DNA of 64,000 nt from Pseudopontixanthobacter vadosimaris (GTDB taxonomy: Bacteria > Pseudomonadota > Alphaproteobacteria > Sphingomonadales > Sphingomonadaceae), in the NCBI RefSeq assembly GCF_012979275.1, contig NZ_JABASZ010000042.1, positions 1-64,000 on the forward strand, read 5' to 3'. A model generated the notes under the pieces. It ran no database searches, was not told the origin of the DNA, and saw only the letters and a program-made list of their open reading frames with translations. The position numbers and the translations under genes are program-made. Below are positions 44,553 through 53,325 of the stretch, piece after piece; the stretch's first letter is position 1; the number at the start of each line of letters is the position of its first letter.

Positions 44553-47513
44553 TCAGAAGGTGATGCGACCCGTGACAGAGAACCGGCGGCCCAGCGGGTC
44601 GTAGGTCGAGGGGAAGGTGTTCCCGCTGTTGAACGATGTCGAACCGATGTTGCTGCCGACCACCGGAGGCTTGTTGTCGAACAGGTTGATGGCAGCGACC
44701 GTGAACTGGAAGTTCTCGAACACGTCGAAGCGCGCCGTCAGATCGAAATAATGCTCCGAGCTGATCGATTCAAATTCGTCCAGGAAGGGTGCTTGACCTT
44801 GCGGGTTGAAGTTCGATTCCTCGAGTTCAACACCGTCGATATAGCGCCAGAGAAGCGACAGATCCGCTCCGCCGAAGCCTAGCGTGGTACGCTGCGTGAA
44901 CGAGAATTCGGGGATGATCGATCCGCAGTTCGAACCGAAGAAGCCCGCACATTCGAAGATGATGTTCGTATCATCGTCCTGAGCAGCGTCGAAGGTGTTC
45001 GAATTGGTCCAGTTACCCGCGAAATTCAGCCCGAGATCGGCGAAGCCGAGCTGCCGCTGATAATTGATGACCACGTCGATACCGTCGGTCTGGATACGGC
45101 CCTGGTTGGTGAGAACCAGAGGAATACCACGCGTGGTACCCACGTTTCCGAACAGATTACCCGTTGCCGGATTGCGGCGAATGGCCTGACAAGCAGGGTC
45201 GGCCGGGTCGCCGGTCGGGCTGGTCCGGAAATTGTCTCCGAAGCAGTTGGCGAACACGTTATCAACGGTCGGGTTCGTAATCGCGTTGGTGAGGTCGATA
45301 TTGTAATAATCTACCGTCATCGACAGGCCGCGGAAGAAGTCCGGCTGGAATATCGCACCGACAGTCCAGGTGTTTGCATCTTCGGCGTCGAGATTTGGGT
45401 TGCCGCCGGTCGTGACGTTAACCTGACCTGCGGGATCGACGATGATCGAACCGATGCTCGATGCCGGTGCACCCTGGGCAAGGCAGACCGCGCGCAAGGC
45501 AGCATTGCCCGCAGGCGCTGCACCGACGCAGGGATCGGTATCGAAATTGTCGAGACCGGTGACCTGCGGGTCGAACAATTCACCGATATTCGGGGCGCGG
45601 GTCACCTTCTGATAATTACCGCGAATCTGCAGGCCGGGAAGGATCGTGGCGGTACCGCCGGCCTTCCAGGTGTATTCCGTACCCGTCGACGAATAATCCG
45701 AGATACGACCGCCGAGGAGGATGGTCGCTTCCTGCAGGAAGGTGTTTTCCAGCACCGGAATGGCCAGCTCGCCGAACACTTCGCGAACGTCATATTTACC
45801 GAAGGAGTCCGGCTGCGCTGCGCCGTTGCCAAGCACTTCGCCCGGAGTCTGCGTCAGCAGGTCCGAAGTCGTTCCGGCCGTGTATTTGCGGTATTCGACG
45901 CCGGCGACGACGCTGACGGGCGTGATGGCGGAGGGAACGGCAAAGCCGAAGTCGCCCGCGACGAAGCCCTGAACCTGCGTCAGGCTGGTTTCCGTCTTGG
46001 CCGAGTTGCCGACATCCAGGAAGTCCTGAACGGCAGGGGTAAGGCTGCCGAGCGGACCGAACAGGTTGATCGGAACGCAGCCGTTGGACGCATCGAGGCA
46101 GGTGTTGCGGTTGGTCGAGAAGACCGACTGCTGCAGGCGCGACAAGGTCCCGTTACCACTCTGGCGCGAATCGATCTCGCTTTCGCCATAGGCACCGAAG
46201 ATTTCGTAATCCATGTTGGCAAGCAAATTGCCGCGGAAACCGCCCTTGTACTGGAAGAGCTGCGTTTCATATTCGTTGTTACGCGTGCCGAACTCGACGA
46301 AACGACGACCGTAATCGAGATCGACGGTCAGGAAATCGGGATCGTTCGGATCGGTTGCAGTCGCAGCCGCATCGCACTGCGCCTGGGAGAACAGGCGCTG
46401 GACGCCTGCAGTATCGCCATCCGTATCAAGACCGCAGATCTGGTTGCGGATCCCGGCATTCAGGAACGGATTGGACAGCGGCGTCGTCAGGACGTTGCGG
46501 AACGTACCCGACGGGGCGATGATCGTGCTGTTGGTGCTCTGGACAAACATCGCTTCGGTGAAGAATTCGACCGAGTCGAGCACTTCGTAGCGTGCCGAAC
46601 CGTACATGCGGTACTGTTCGAGCGGCAGCTGGAAGACGTTGAACGGGTTGAAGTTGAAGGGGCGGTCGAAAGGCACGAGCGAATTGCCATCGGGCGATAC
46701 CTGCAGCGTGCCGCCGGTGGTGCCCGGAACGGTGATGACGGTCGGAACGGCCGTGGACGAACCGCCGGCATTGCCGCTGATGGAACTGATGTTCTCGACG
46801 GAGAAGGCGCGGTCGCCCTGGAAGATGGTCTCGCGATCGGTGTAGCCGATGCTGAGAACGGCGTTGCCGCGGCCATCTTCGAAATTCGCACCGAGCGTCA
46901 GATCGATACGCTGCGTGCTGCCGTCACCTTCTTCGGTGAGCTGCTGCGTCGCGGAAAGATCGACGCCTTCGAAATCATCCTTGGTGATGAAGTTGACGAC
47001 GCCGGAGATCGCGTCGGCACCATAGGTGGCGCTGGCGCCGCCGGTCAGCACATCGACGCGGCTCAGCAGAGCGACGGGGATAATGTCGATATTGGTGAGG
47101 CCGTTGAGATTGGCGGGAACCACGCGGGTGCCGTTCAGCAGGACGAGGTTGCGGTTGGGGCCGATCCCGCGCAGATCGACGAAGGTCGAACCGCCATTGC
47201 CATTGTTGACCTGTGCACCGATGCTGGGCGTGATGCCGGGCACTTCGCGCAGGAATTCGTCGGCGACGGTCGCCTGACGCAGGTTGATTTCCTCGGACGT
47301 CACGACCGAAACGGGGCTGGACTGTTCGAGATTGGGGTTGGTCAGGCGCGTGCCGGTGACGACGATGGTGTCGAGCGGCTGGGCAGGCGGCGTCGCTTCG
47401 TTTTCGTTGACGTTCTGCTCGCTGGGCTGGATCTGCGCCGAGGCAGGTGCGGCGAGAACCGTACTGATTGCGATCGTGGCAGCACCGGCTGCCAGGAATG
47501 TCGACTTCTTCAT
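44553..47513 (-). CDS. TonB-dependent receptor
   Basis: 986-residue outer-membrane receptor. Signal peptide MKKSTFLAAGAATIAISTVL ending near residue 26 (APASAQ), an Asn/Glu/Pro/Gln-rich spacer, TonB box DTIVVTGTRL near 48, a plug domain (about 65-190) with VDLRGIGPNRNLVLLNGTR and GADAISGVVNFITK, and a large barrel ending RRFSVTGRITF with terminal Phe. The plug and barrel resemble the first receptor, suggesting an old duplication or the same subfamily. The ligand is unknown. It has its own strong terminator, so it is monocistronic. Confidence 0.95.
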   Translation of the reverse strand: MKKSTFLAAGAATIAISTVLAAPASAQIQPSEQNVNENEATPPAQPLDTIVVTGTRLTNPNLEQSSPVSVVTSEEINLRQATVADEFLREVPGITPSIGAQVNNGNGGSTFVDLRGIGPNRNLVLLNGTRVVPANLNGLTNIDIIPVALLSRVDVLTGGASATYGADAISGVVNFITKDDFEGVDLSATQQLTEEGDGSTQRIDLTLGANFEDGRGNAVLSIGYTDRETIFQGDRAFSVENISSISGNAGGSSTAVPTVITVPGTTGGTLQVSPDGNSLVPFDRPFNFNPFNVFQLPLEQYRMYGSARYEVLDSVEFFTEAMFVQSTNSTIIAPSGTFRNVLTTPLSNPFLNAGIRNQICGLDTDGDTAGVQRLFSQAQCDAAATATDPNDPDFLTVDLDYGRRFVEFGTRNNEYETQLFQYKGGFRGNLLANMDYEIFGAYGESEIDSRQSGNGTLSRLQQSVFSTNRNTCLDASNGCVPINLFGPLGSLTPAVQDFLDVGNSAKTETSLTQVQGFVAGDFGFAVPSAITPVSVVAGVEYRKYTAGTTSDLLTQTPGEVLGNGAAQPDSFGKYDVREVFGELAIPVLENTFLQEATILLGGRISDYSSTGTEYTWKAGGTATILPGLQIRGNYQKVTRAPNIGELFDPQVTGLDNFDTDPCVGAAPAGNAALRAVCLAQGAPASSIGSIIVDPAGQVNVTTGGNPNLDAEDANTWTVGAIFQPDFFRGLSMTVDYYNIDLTNAITNPTVDNVFANCFGDNFRTSPTGDPADPACQAIRRNPATGNLFGNVGTTRGIPLVLTNQGRIQTDGIDVVINYQRQLGFADLGLNFAGNWTNSNTFDAAQDDDTNIIFECAGFFGSNCGSIIPEFSFTQRTTLGFGGADLSLLWRYIDGVELEESNFNPQGQAPFLDEFESISSEHYFDLTARFDVFENFQFTVAAINLFDNKPPVVGSNIGSTSFNSGNTFPSTYDPLGRRFSVTGRITF

Positions 47514-47875
47514 TGTTCTTTCCCTCTGTAACTGCGCCGTGAAGGCAAATCTGCATCACGGGCCTGTAACCCCGCCCGGTGAGTAGCGCGGAACGACGAT
47601 GCACGCACCGCGATTCCCGTCAGATTCACCCGGATGCGGGGTTACTGGCCGAGGCGTCACTTCATTGGAAGCGGGAACCGTGTCCTGCCGCGAAATTGGT
47701 TCCCGGGTGTAACGCAGTTGCAACAGGTAGCGAGCGCAGAGGCCGGCCGACCTCCTGCGGGATCGAACCGCCGGCAGGCGCATCATTCAGGTGAGTAGCA
47801 GGTTGCAACCTGCTTGACCGGTAGCGGGGTGCTGGCTACGCCATGCGCCAAATTACGCCAAGAGGATGACCGAAC
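47514..47875. other. Divergent promoter region, receptor and beta-oxidation genes
   Basis: 362 bp between the receptor start and the thiolase start. It holds an 18-bp perfect palindrome (47797-47814). TTGACC follows the palindrome at 47814-47819, and TACGCC 17 bp later is a weak -10 candidate for the thiolase gene. No gene seen. Confidence 0.5.
47797..47814. promoter_or_regulatory. 18-bp perfect palindrome upstream of the thiolase gene, probable operator
   Basis: AGCAGGTTG followed directly by its reverse complement CAACCTGCT. It is 62 bp before the thiolase ATG and touches the putative -35 TTGACC. Size, symmetry and place fit a dimeric repressor of the fatty-acid-type genes. The regulator is not identified. 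Confidence 0.65.
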
Positions 47876-49045
47876 ATGACCACAGCCTATATCGTCGATG
47901 CCGTTCGCACCGCCGGGGGGCGCCGGGGCGGGCGACTTGCAGGGATTCATCCGGTCGATCTGGCGGCCCGGTCGCTCAACGCCATCGTCGAGCGCAGCGG
48001 GATCGATCCTGCCACGGTCGAGGACGTGATCATGGGCTGCGTCAGCCAGGCTGGCGAGCAGTCGATGCAGGTGGGGCGGAATGCCGTTCTCGCCTCGATG
48101 CTTCCCGAGAGCACGCCCGCCGTCACCATCGACCGGCAATGCGGTTCCAGCCAGCAGGCCATCCAGTTCGCGGCGCAGGCGGTGATGAGCGGCACGCAGG
48201 ACGTCGTCATCGCCAGCGGCATCGAGAGCATGAGCCGCGTGCCGATGGGCTCCACCGCCACGCTGCATATGAAAGAGGGCATGGGGCATTACAAATCGCC
48301 GGGGCTTGAGCAGAAATATCCCGGCATCATGTGGTCGCAGTTCAAGGGCGCGGAAATGATCGCGGAGAAATACGGTTTCTCCAAGGACGATCTCGACCGC
48401 TTCGCCCTGCACAGCCATGAGAAGGCGATTGCCGCCACCCGCAGCGGTGCTTTCGATGCGGAGATAGTGCCTGTCGAGATCGAGACGCCCGACGGGACCG
48501 AAACGCACCGGATCGACGAAGGCATCCGCTTCGACGCGACGCTGGAAAGCATTGCGGCGGTGAAGAAGCTGTCGGAAGACGGGCGCCTGACCGCCGCCAG
48601 CAGCAGCCAGATCTGCGACGGTTCCAGCGCGGCGCTGATCGTGTCGGAGCGCGTGCTGAAGGAGCAGGGCCTGACGCCCATGGCGCGCATCCACAACATC
48701 ACCGTGACGGCAGGCGACCCGGTCATCATGCTGGAGGAACCGCTGTTCGCGACCGATCGTGCCCTCGAGCGCGCCGGGATGAAGATCGAGGATATCGGCC
48801 TTTACGAAGTGAACGAGGCCTTCGCCCCGGTGCCGCTCGCCTGGCTGAAGCATGTCGGCGCAGATCCCGAACGCCTGAATATCCATGGTGGCGCCATTGC
48901 GCTGGGTCATCCGCTGGGCGCATCCGGTACGAAGCTGATGGCGACATTGCTGCATGCATTGAAGGCGAACGGCAAGAAATACGGGCTGCAGACGATGTGC
49001 GAAGGTGGCGGCGTCGCCAATGTCACCATCGTCGAGAGCCTGTGA
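47876..49045 (+). CDS. Acetyl-CoA C-acyltransferase (thiolase)
   Basis: 389-residue cytoplasmic thiolase that cleaves 3-ketoacyl-CoA (or condenses acetyl-CoA). Catalytic residues are in place: Cys89 in RQCGSSQQA, His345 in GGAIALGHPLGASG and Cys375 in CEGGGVAN. Length is standard. AGAGGATG precedes the ATG. It begins a co-directional run with an SDR dehydrogenase (43 bp later) and an enoyl-CoA hydratase, which together fit beta-oxidation of acyl-CoA. A FadA-type thiolase with degradative role is preferred to a PhaA type, by neighbours only. Confidence 0.92.
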   Translation: MTTAYIVDAVRTAGGRRGGRLAGIHPVDLAARSLNAIVERSGIDPATVEDVIMGCVSQAGEQSMQVGRNAVLASMLPESTPAVTIDRQCGSSQQAIQFAAQAVMSGTQDVVIASGIESMSRVPMGSTATLHMKEGMGHYKSPGLEQKYPGIMWSQFKGAEMIAEKYGFSKDDLDRFALHSHEKAIAATRSGAFDAEIVPVEIETPDGTETHRIDEGIRFDATLESIAAVKKLSEDGRLTAASSSQICDGSSAALIVSERVLKEQGLTPMARIHNITVTAGDPVIMLEEPLFATDRALERAGMKIEDIGLYEVNEAFAPVPLAWLKHVGADPERLNIHGGAIALGHPLGASGTKLMATLLHALKANGKKYGLQTMCEGGGVANVTIVESL

Positions 49046-49088
49046 TCCGGACAGATAAGACAAACATCGAAACCAAAGAGGACAAGCC

Positions 49089-49871
49089 ATGAAGATCGAC
49101 AGCAATGTTTCCGCCATCGTCACCGGCGGCGCATCGGGCCTGGGTGCCGCCACGGCGAGGGCACTGGCCGCGCAAGGCGCGAAGGTCGCACTTTTCGACC
49201 TGCAGGAAGAGAAGGGTCAGGCGCTCGCCAGGGAAATCGGCGGGATCTTCTGCGAGGTCAATGTGACCGACGAAGCCAGCGTCGATGCAGGCTTTGCCAA
49301 GGCGCGCGAGGCGCATGGGCAGGAACGTGTGCTGGTGAACTGCGCCGGCACCGGCAATGCGATCAAGACCGCGCGCCGCAACAAGGAAGATGGGTCGATC
49401 AGCCACTTCCCCCTTGATGCGTTCAACTTCATCATCCAGATCAACCTTGTCGGCACTTTCCGCTGCATCGCCAAAGCGGCGGCCGGGATGATGACGCTCG
49501 ATCCGATGGAAGACGGCGAACGCGGGGCCATTGTCAACACCGCTTCGGTCGCGGCGGAAGATGGCCAGATCGGCCAGGCCGCCTATTCCGCGTCGAAGGG
49601 CGGCGTGGTCGGCATGACCCTGCCGATCGCCCGCGACCTGATGAGCGAGGGCATCAGGGTGAATACGATCCTGCCCGGCATCTTCAACACGCCGCTGATG
49701 AATGCCGCACCGCCGCAGGTGAAGGATGCACTCGCGCAGTCGGTTCCCTTCCCCAAGCGGCTCGGCAATGCGGAGGAATATGCCCACCTTGCCATGACGA
49801 TGATCGAGAATGGCTATTTCAACGGCGAGGATGTCCGCCTCGACGGTGCGATCCGCATGGCGCCGCGCTGA
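49089..49871 (+). CDS. SDR family dehydrogenase (3-hydroxyacyl-CoA dehydrogenase type 2-like)
   Basis: 260-residue NAD-dependent short-chain dehydrogenase. Cofactor loop TGGASGLG (residues 12-19), NCAGTGNAIKT segment near 84, Ser in IVNTASVAAEDG near 150 and the YSASK catalytic pair (Tyr near 166, Lys near 170), followed by RVNTILPGIFNTPLM. The pattern resembles human HSD17B10-type 3-hydroxyacyl-CoA dehydrogenases. AAAGAGGAC precedes the start. It lies between the thiolase and the hydratase genes, which supports an oxidation step in the same pathway. Confidence 0.9.
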   Translation: MKIDSNVSAIVTGGASGLGAATARALAAQGAKVALFDLQEEKGQALAREIGGIFCEVNVTDEASVDAGFAKAREAHGQERVLVNCAGTGNAIKTARRNKEDGSISHFPLDAFNFIIQINLVGTFRCIAKAAAGMMTLDPMEDGERGAIVNTASVAAEDGQIGQAAYSASKGGVVGMTLPIARDLMSEGIRVNTILPGIFNTPLMNAAPPQVKDALAQSVPFPKRLGNAEEYAHLAMTMIENGYFNGEDVRLDGAIRMAPR

Positions 49872-49902
49872 TCCGACCGACATCGAACTGGAGGTAGAGG
49901 CG

Positions 49903-50772
49903 ATGGGCTATTCGCAGATCCGTTACGAACGGCGGGGGAAGCTGGCGATCCTGACGCTGGACCGACCCGAAAAGCTCAACGCCTATACCAGGCACATGAT
50001 GGGTGAGATCACGGCGGCGCTCGACGAAAGCGACGCTGACGATGCGGTGAGGGCGGTGATTTTTACCGGTTCGGGCGACCGGGCCTTCTGCGCCGGTGCC
50101 GATCTGTCCCCGGCAGACGGTAATGCGCCGTTCGCGAGCGCGGCAGAGGTGGCGGATCTTGCCGACGAACGGGTGCGCGACGGCGGAGGCAGGCTGACCC
50201 TCCGCCTTTTCCGGTCCAAGAAGCCGCTGATCGCCGCGTGTAACGGCGTGGCGGTCGGGGTCGGTGCCACCATGCAATTGCCGATGGACTTTCGCCTTGC
50301 ATCGGAGAACGCCCGTTTCGGCTTCGTCTTCGCAAGGCGGGGCATCGTGCCCGAAGCGGCGTCCAGCTGGTTTCTGCCGCGGCTGGTGGGTATCAGCCGG
50401 GCGATGGAATGGTGCATGACAGGCCGTATATTCGGCGCGCAGGAAGCGCTGGAACACGGGCTGGTCCGTTCCGTCCATGCACCCGGCGAATTGATGGAAG
50501 CTGCCTGCGAACTGGCAAGCGAGATCGCCGACAATACCTCCGCCGTATCGATTGCGATGACGCGGGCCATGCTCTGGCGGCTGTCCGCACAGCCGCACCC
50601 GATGATGGCGCACCGGATCGACAGCCGCGCCATCTATCGTCTGTCGCGCAGCGGAGACGCGCGGGAAGGTGTCGCCAGCTTCCTCGAAAAGCGAGAGGCG
50701 GATTTCAGGGATAGCGTGTCGACGGACATGCCCGACTTCTATCCCTGGTGGGATGAGCCCGGGTATGAGTAA
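49903..50772 (+). CDS. Enoyl-CoA hydratase/isomerase family protein
   Basis: 289-residue crotonase-fold protein. Oxyanion-hole regions: AFCAGADLSP near residue 65 and CNGVAVGVGATMQLPMDFRL near 112-131. A glutamate follows in RRGIVPEAASSW (near 153), as in enoyl-CoA hydratases, though the second acid is less certain. It hydrates enoyl-CoA or acts on a related acyl-CoA. The start at 49903 follows GAGGTAGAGG. The long C-terminal tail (about 255-289, with SVSTDMPDFYPWWDE) is as in a subgroup of alphaproteobacterial members. It overlaps mtnP by 8 bp. Confidence 0.88.
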   Translation: MGYSQIRYERRGKLAILTLDRPEKLNAYTRHMMGEITAALDESDADDAVRAVIFTGSGDRAFCAGADLSPADGNAPFASAAEVADLADERVRDGGGRLTLRLFRSKKPLIAACNGVAVGVGATMQLPMDFRLASENARFGFVFARRGIVPEAASSWFLPRLVGISRAMEWCMTGRIFGAQEALEHGLVRSVHAPGELMEAACELASEIADNTSAVSIAMTRAMLWRLSAQPHPMMAHRIDSRAIYRLSRSGDAREGVASFLEKREADFRDSVSTDMPDFYPWWDEPGYE

Positions 50773-51634
50773 CGCCTGGCATATCGGGGTCATCGGCGGG
50801 TCGGGGCTCTACGATGCCGATCTGCTGCAAGATGCGCAGCAGATTACTGTCCAGTCGCCTTTCGGCGACCCATCAGGGCCGGTCACGACAGGCTTTCTGG
50901 GCAATGTGCGCTTCACCTTCCTCTCGCGGCATGGCGCAGGCCACAGGCTGACGCCCGATGCCGTCAATTACCGCGCCAATATCGACGTCCTGAAGCGGTG
51001 CGGCGTAACCGACGTTCTCGCCATATCCGCCGTGGGCTCCCTGCGCGAAGCGATGGCGCCGGGCGATGTGGTCGCGGTGGATCAGTTCATCGACCGCACG
51101 GCAGGGCGCGAACGCAGCTTCTTCGGACCCGGCTGCGTCGCTCATGTCGGGCTGGCCGACCCGGTCTGCGACCGTTTCGCTACTTTGGCGGGCGATGCTG
51201 CCGAGGCGGCCGGCGCGAAGCTGCACCGCGGCGGCACCTATGTCGCAATAGAAGGGCCGCAATTTTCCACCCGCGCCGAAAGCCGGATGTTCCGGGACTG
51301 GGGCGGCGATATCATCGGCATGACCGGGATGCCGGAGGCGCGACTCGCCCGCGAGGCGGAGCTGCCCTACGCGCTGCTCGGCATGGTGACGGATTACGAC
51401 AGCTGGCGCGACGGCGAGGCCGGCGTCGAAGCGCCCGATATCTTGGCGGTGCTGAGCGCCAATGCCGCAAGGGGCATGGACACGCTGCGCGCCCTGGCCG
51501 ACCTGCTGCCGCAGGACCGGTCGCCGGCCCCGGCCGATACGGCACTGGAACATGCCATCATCACGACGCCCGATAAACGGGATGCGAGGCTGGTGGCGCG
51601 GCTCGATGCCGTTGCTGGCCGGGTGCTTGGCTAG
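50765..51634 (+). CDS. mtnP: S-methyl-5'-thioadenosine phosphorylase
   Basis: 289-residue phosphorylase of methionine salvage that splits methylthioadenosine with phosphate to adenine and methylthioribose-1-phosphate. IGVIGGSGLYDADLL at the start, FLSRHGAGHRLTPDAVNYRA near 56-75, SAVGSLREAM near 90, EGPQFSTRAESRMFR near 165 and IGMTGMPEARLAREAELPYA near 185-204 all fit MtnP. The product of the hydratase gene is unrelated in pathway; the 8-bp overlap gives translational coupling. Other purine phosphorylases are less likely given the FSTRAE signature. Confidence 0.94.
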   Translation: MSNAWHIGVIGGSGLYDADLLQDAQQITVQSPFGDPSGPVTTGFLGNVRFTFLSRHGAGHRLTPDAVNYRANIDVLKRCGVTDVLAISAVGSLREAMAPGDVVAVDQFIDRTAGRERSFFGPGCVAHVGLADPVCDRFATLAGDAAEAAGAKLHRGGTYVAIEGPQFSTRAESRMFRDWGGDIIGMTGMPEARLAREAELPYALLGMVTDYDSWRDGEAGVEAPDILAVLSANAARGMDTLRALADLLPQDRSPAPADTALEHAIITTPDKRDARLVARLDAVAGRVLG

Positions 51635-51722
51635 GACGGTCTCGCCAACGAGGCGCGCGCCCTCAATCCACCTCCGCCCCCGGACCTAAACGCACCTTCA
51701 CGCGCGTCTTGCCAAGTGAACA

Positions 51723-51738
51723 GGTTTCGTTAGAAACC
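51723..51738. promoter_or_regulatory. Inverted repeat in front of the MarR gene, possible autoregulatory operator
   Basis: GGTTTC (51723-51728) and GAAACC (51733-51738) are exact inverted repeats separated by GTTA. The site lies 6 bp before the chosen ATG, where a bound dimer would block initiation. MarR proteins commonly bind such sites, but binding here is inferred. Confidence 0.55.
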
Positions 51739-51744
51739 ATTTTC

Positions 51745-52239
51745 ATGGAAGCGTCCGAAAACCCAAACAAAGTTCCGCGCCTTGGCCTGGCGGAATTCCT
51801 TCCCTATCAGCTTTCCACCGCCGCCAATGCGGTCAGCGACCGCATAGCCGAGGCCTACCGAAGCCGCTTTGGGCTGAAAGTCACCGAATGGCGGGTCATG
51901 GCCGTGCTCGGCGATGCCGGCAAGCTGACGCAGCGTGAACTGACGGCGCTGATCCGCATGGACAAGGTGGCGGTCAACCGTGCCTGCAAGCAGTTGGAAA
52001 GTCGCAGATTGCTGACCCGCGCACCGAACCCGCGCGATGGCCGATCGCATCATCTGGTGCTTACGGGCGAGGGCAAGGCGATGCATTCGCGCATCATGCC
52101 GCTGGCCCGTGCGATCGAGCGCCGCCTGTTCGAACCCTTTGACGAGGCGGAGCAGGCGGTGCTGCGCGAATTACTGGAAAGAATGCGCGAACAGGCGGAA
52201 CGGATCGGCCCCGGTGCCGATTACGACGCCGGAGCCTGA
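51745..52239 (+). CDS. MarR family transcriptional regulator
   Basis: 164-residue winged-helix regulator. Core: LPYQLSTAANAVSDRIAEAY, RFGLKVTEWRVMAVLGDAGK, LTQRELTALIRMDKVAVNRA (recognition helix near residues 75-90), then a wing with RAPNPRDGRSHHLVLT, and helices for dimerisation. The start ATG at 51745 follows an inverted repeat that may be its operator; an upstream in-frame codon would translate through it. Its targets are unknown; the beta-oxidation genes upstream are a candidate but mtnP intervenes. Confidence 0.9.
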   Translation: MEASENPNKVPRLGLAEFLPYQLSTAANAVSDRIAEAYRSRFGLKVTEWRVMAVLGDAGKLTQRELTALIRMDKVAVNRACKQLESRRLLTRAPNPRDGRSHHLVLTGEGKAMHSRIMPLARAIERRLFEPFDEAEQAVLRELLERMREQAERIGPGADYDAGA

Positions 52240-52292
52240 CCCTTGTGCTGCCCTGATCCCGATCCGATCCGCCTGATTTCTTCTGCTCCGGC

Positions 52293-53309
52293 CTAGCCGC
52301 CGCCGCTGCCCGGCTGGGCGGCGAAAGCATCGCTGATGGAGCAGGCGGCGGGGCCGAGAATGACGATGAACAACACCGGCAGGATGAACAGGATCAGCGG
52401 CACCGTCATGATGGCGGGCAGTCGCGCGGCCTTTTCTTCCGCCCGCATCATGCGTTCGTTGCGGAATTCGGCCGAGAGCACCCGCAGAGCAGACGCCAGC
52501 GGCGTGCCGTATTTTTCGGTCTGGACCATGGTGGTCACCACGCCCTTCACCGACTCCAGGTCGACACGATAGGCCAGATTGTTGAAGGCCTGCTTGCGTT
52601 CGGTCAGGAAGGAAAGCTCGATGGCGGTGAGGGCGAATTCGTCCCCCAGTTCGGGATAGGCCCGCCCCAGTTCCTTGGCGACGCGGTTGAATGCGGCATC
52701 GACCGTCAGGCCCGCTTCCGCGCAGATCACCAGCAGATCGAGCGCATCCGGCAGGCCCTTGCGGATTTCCAACGTCCGCTTGCCCGCCTTGTTCTTCAGG
52801 AACAGTTCCGGACCCTTGTAGCCGGCCAGAACCATGGCGGCGAAAGCTGCGAAGCGTTTGAAGTCGCTCCAGTCGGCGAACATGTCGGAGACATAGAAGA
52901 GCATCAGGCCGATGAAACCGAGGATTACCGGCGCGATCAGCCGGGCACCGATGACCAGAACGGCCAGTTCCTTGTTGCGATAGCCGGCATGCGCCAGCTT
53001 CTGCTGGATCACGTCGACCTGGCTTTGCTGCAGGACTTTCATGCCCGTCAGCGTGCCCTTGACCCGTTCGGTCTTGTCGCTCCTGCGGACCAGGCTGGTG
53101 CGTTTTCGGCTGGTGCTGTTGACGATGCCCGCCTTCAGTTCCTCGCGCCGCGAATTCAGCGCCTTCACTCGCTTGGCCATCGGATCCTTCACGGTCACGG
53201 CGGCATAGATCGCCAGCATCACCGCCATGGCCGCCACCCCTGCAAGGAGGGTTCCGACCATGATGACATCGACACCGAGAAGGGTCGGACCGTCTGAACT
53301 GTTGAACAT
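52293..53309 (-). CDS. tadC: Tad pilus inner-membrane platform protein TadC
   Basis: 338-residue type II secretion F-domain protein. Three to four membrane helices (about 15-38, 120-150, 160-180 and 305-325) with the F domain GLPDALDLLVICAEAGLTVD near 190-209 and the conserved REMxL-like ELSFLTERKQAFNNLAYRV near 230-250. With TadB it forms the platform for the pilus ATPase. It is last in the operon, 16 bp after tadB, and converges with the MarR gene. Confidence 0.92.
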   Translation of the reverse strand: MFNSSDGPTLLGVDVIMVGTLLAGVAAMAVMLAIYAAVTVKDPMAKRVKALNSRREELKAGIVNSTSRKRTSLVRRSDKTERVKGTLTGMKVLQQSQVDVIQQKLAHAGYRNKELAVLVIGARLIAPVILGFIGLMLFYVSDMFADWSDFKRFAAFAAMVLAGYKGPELFLKNKAGKRTLEIRKGLPDALDLLVICAEAGLTVDAAFNRVAKELGRAYPELGDEFALTAIELSFLTERKQAFNNLAYRVDLESVKGVVTTMVQTEKYGTPLASALRVLSAEFRNERMMRAEEKAARLPAIMTVPLILFILPVLFIVILGPAACSISDAFAAQPGSGGG

Positions 53310-53325
53310 TGGCTGGATCCCGTCT

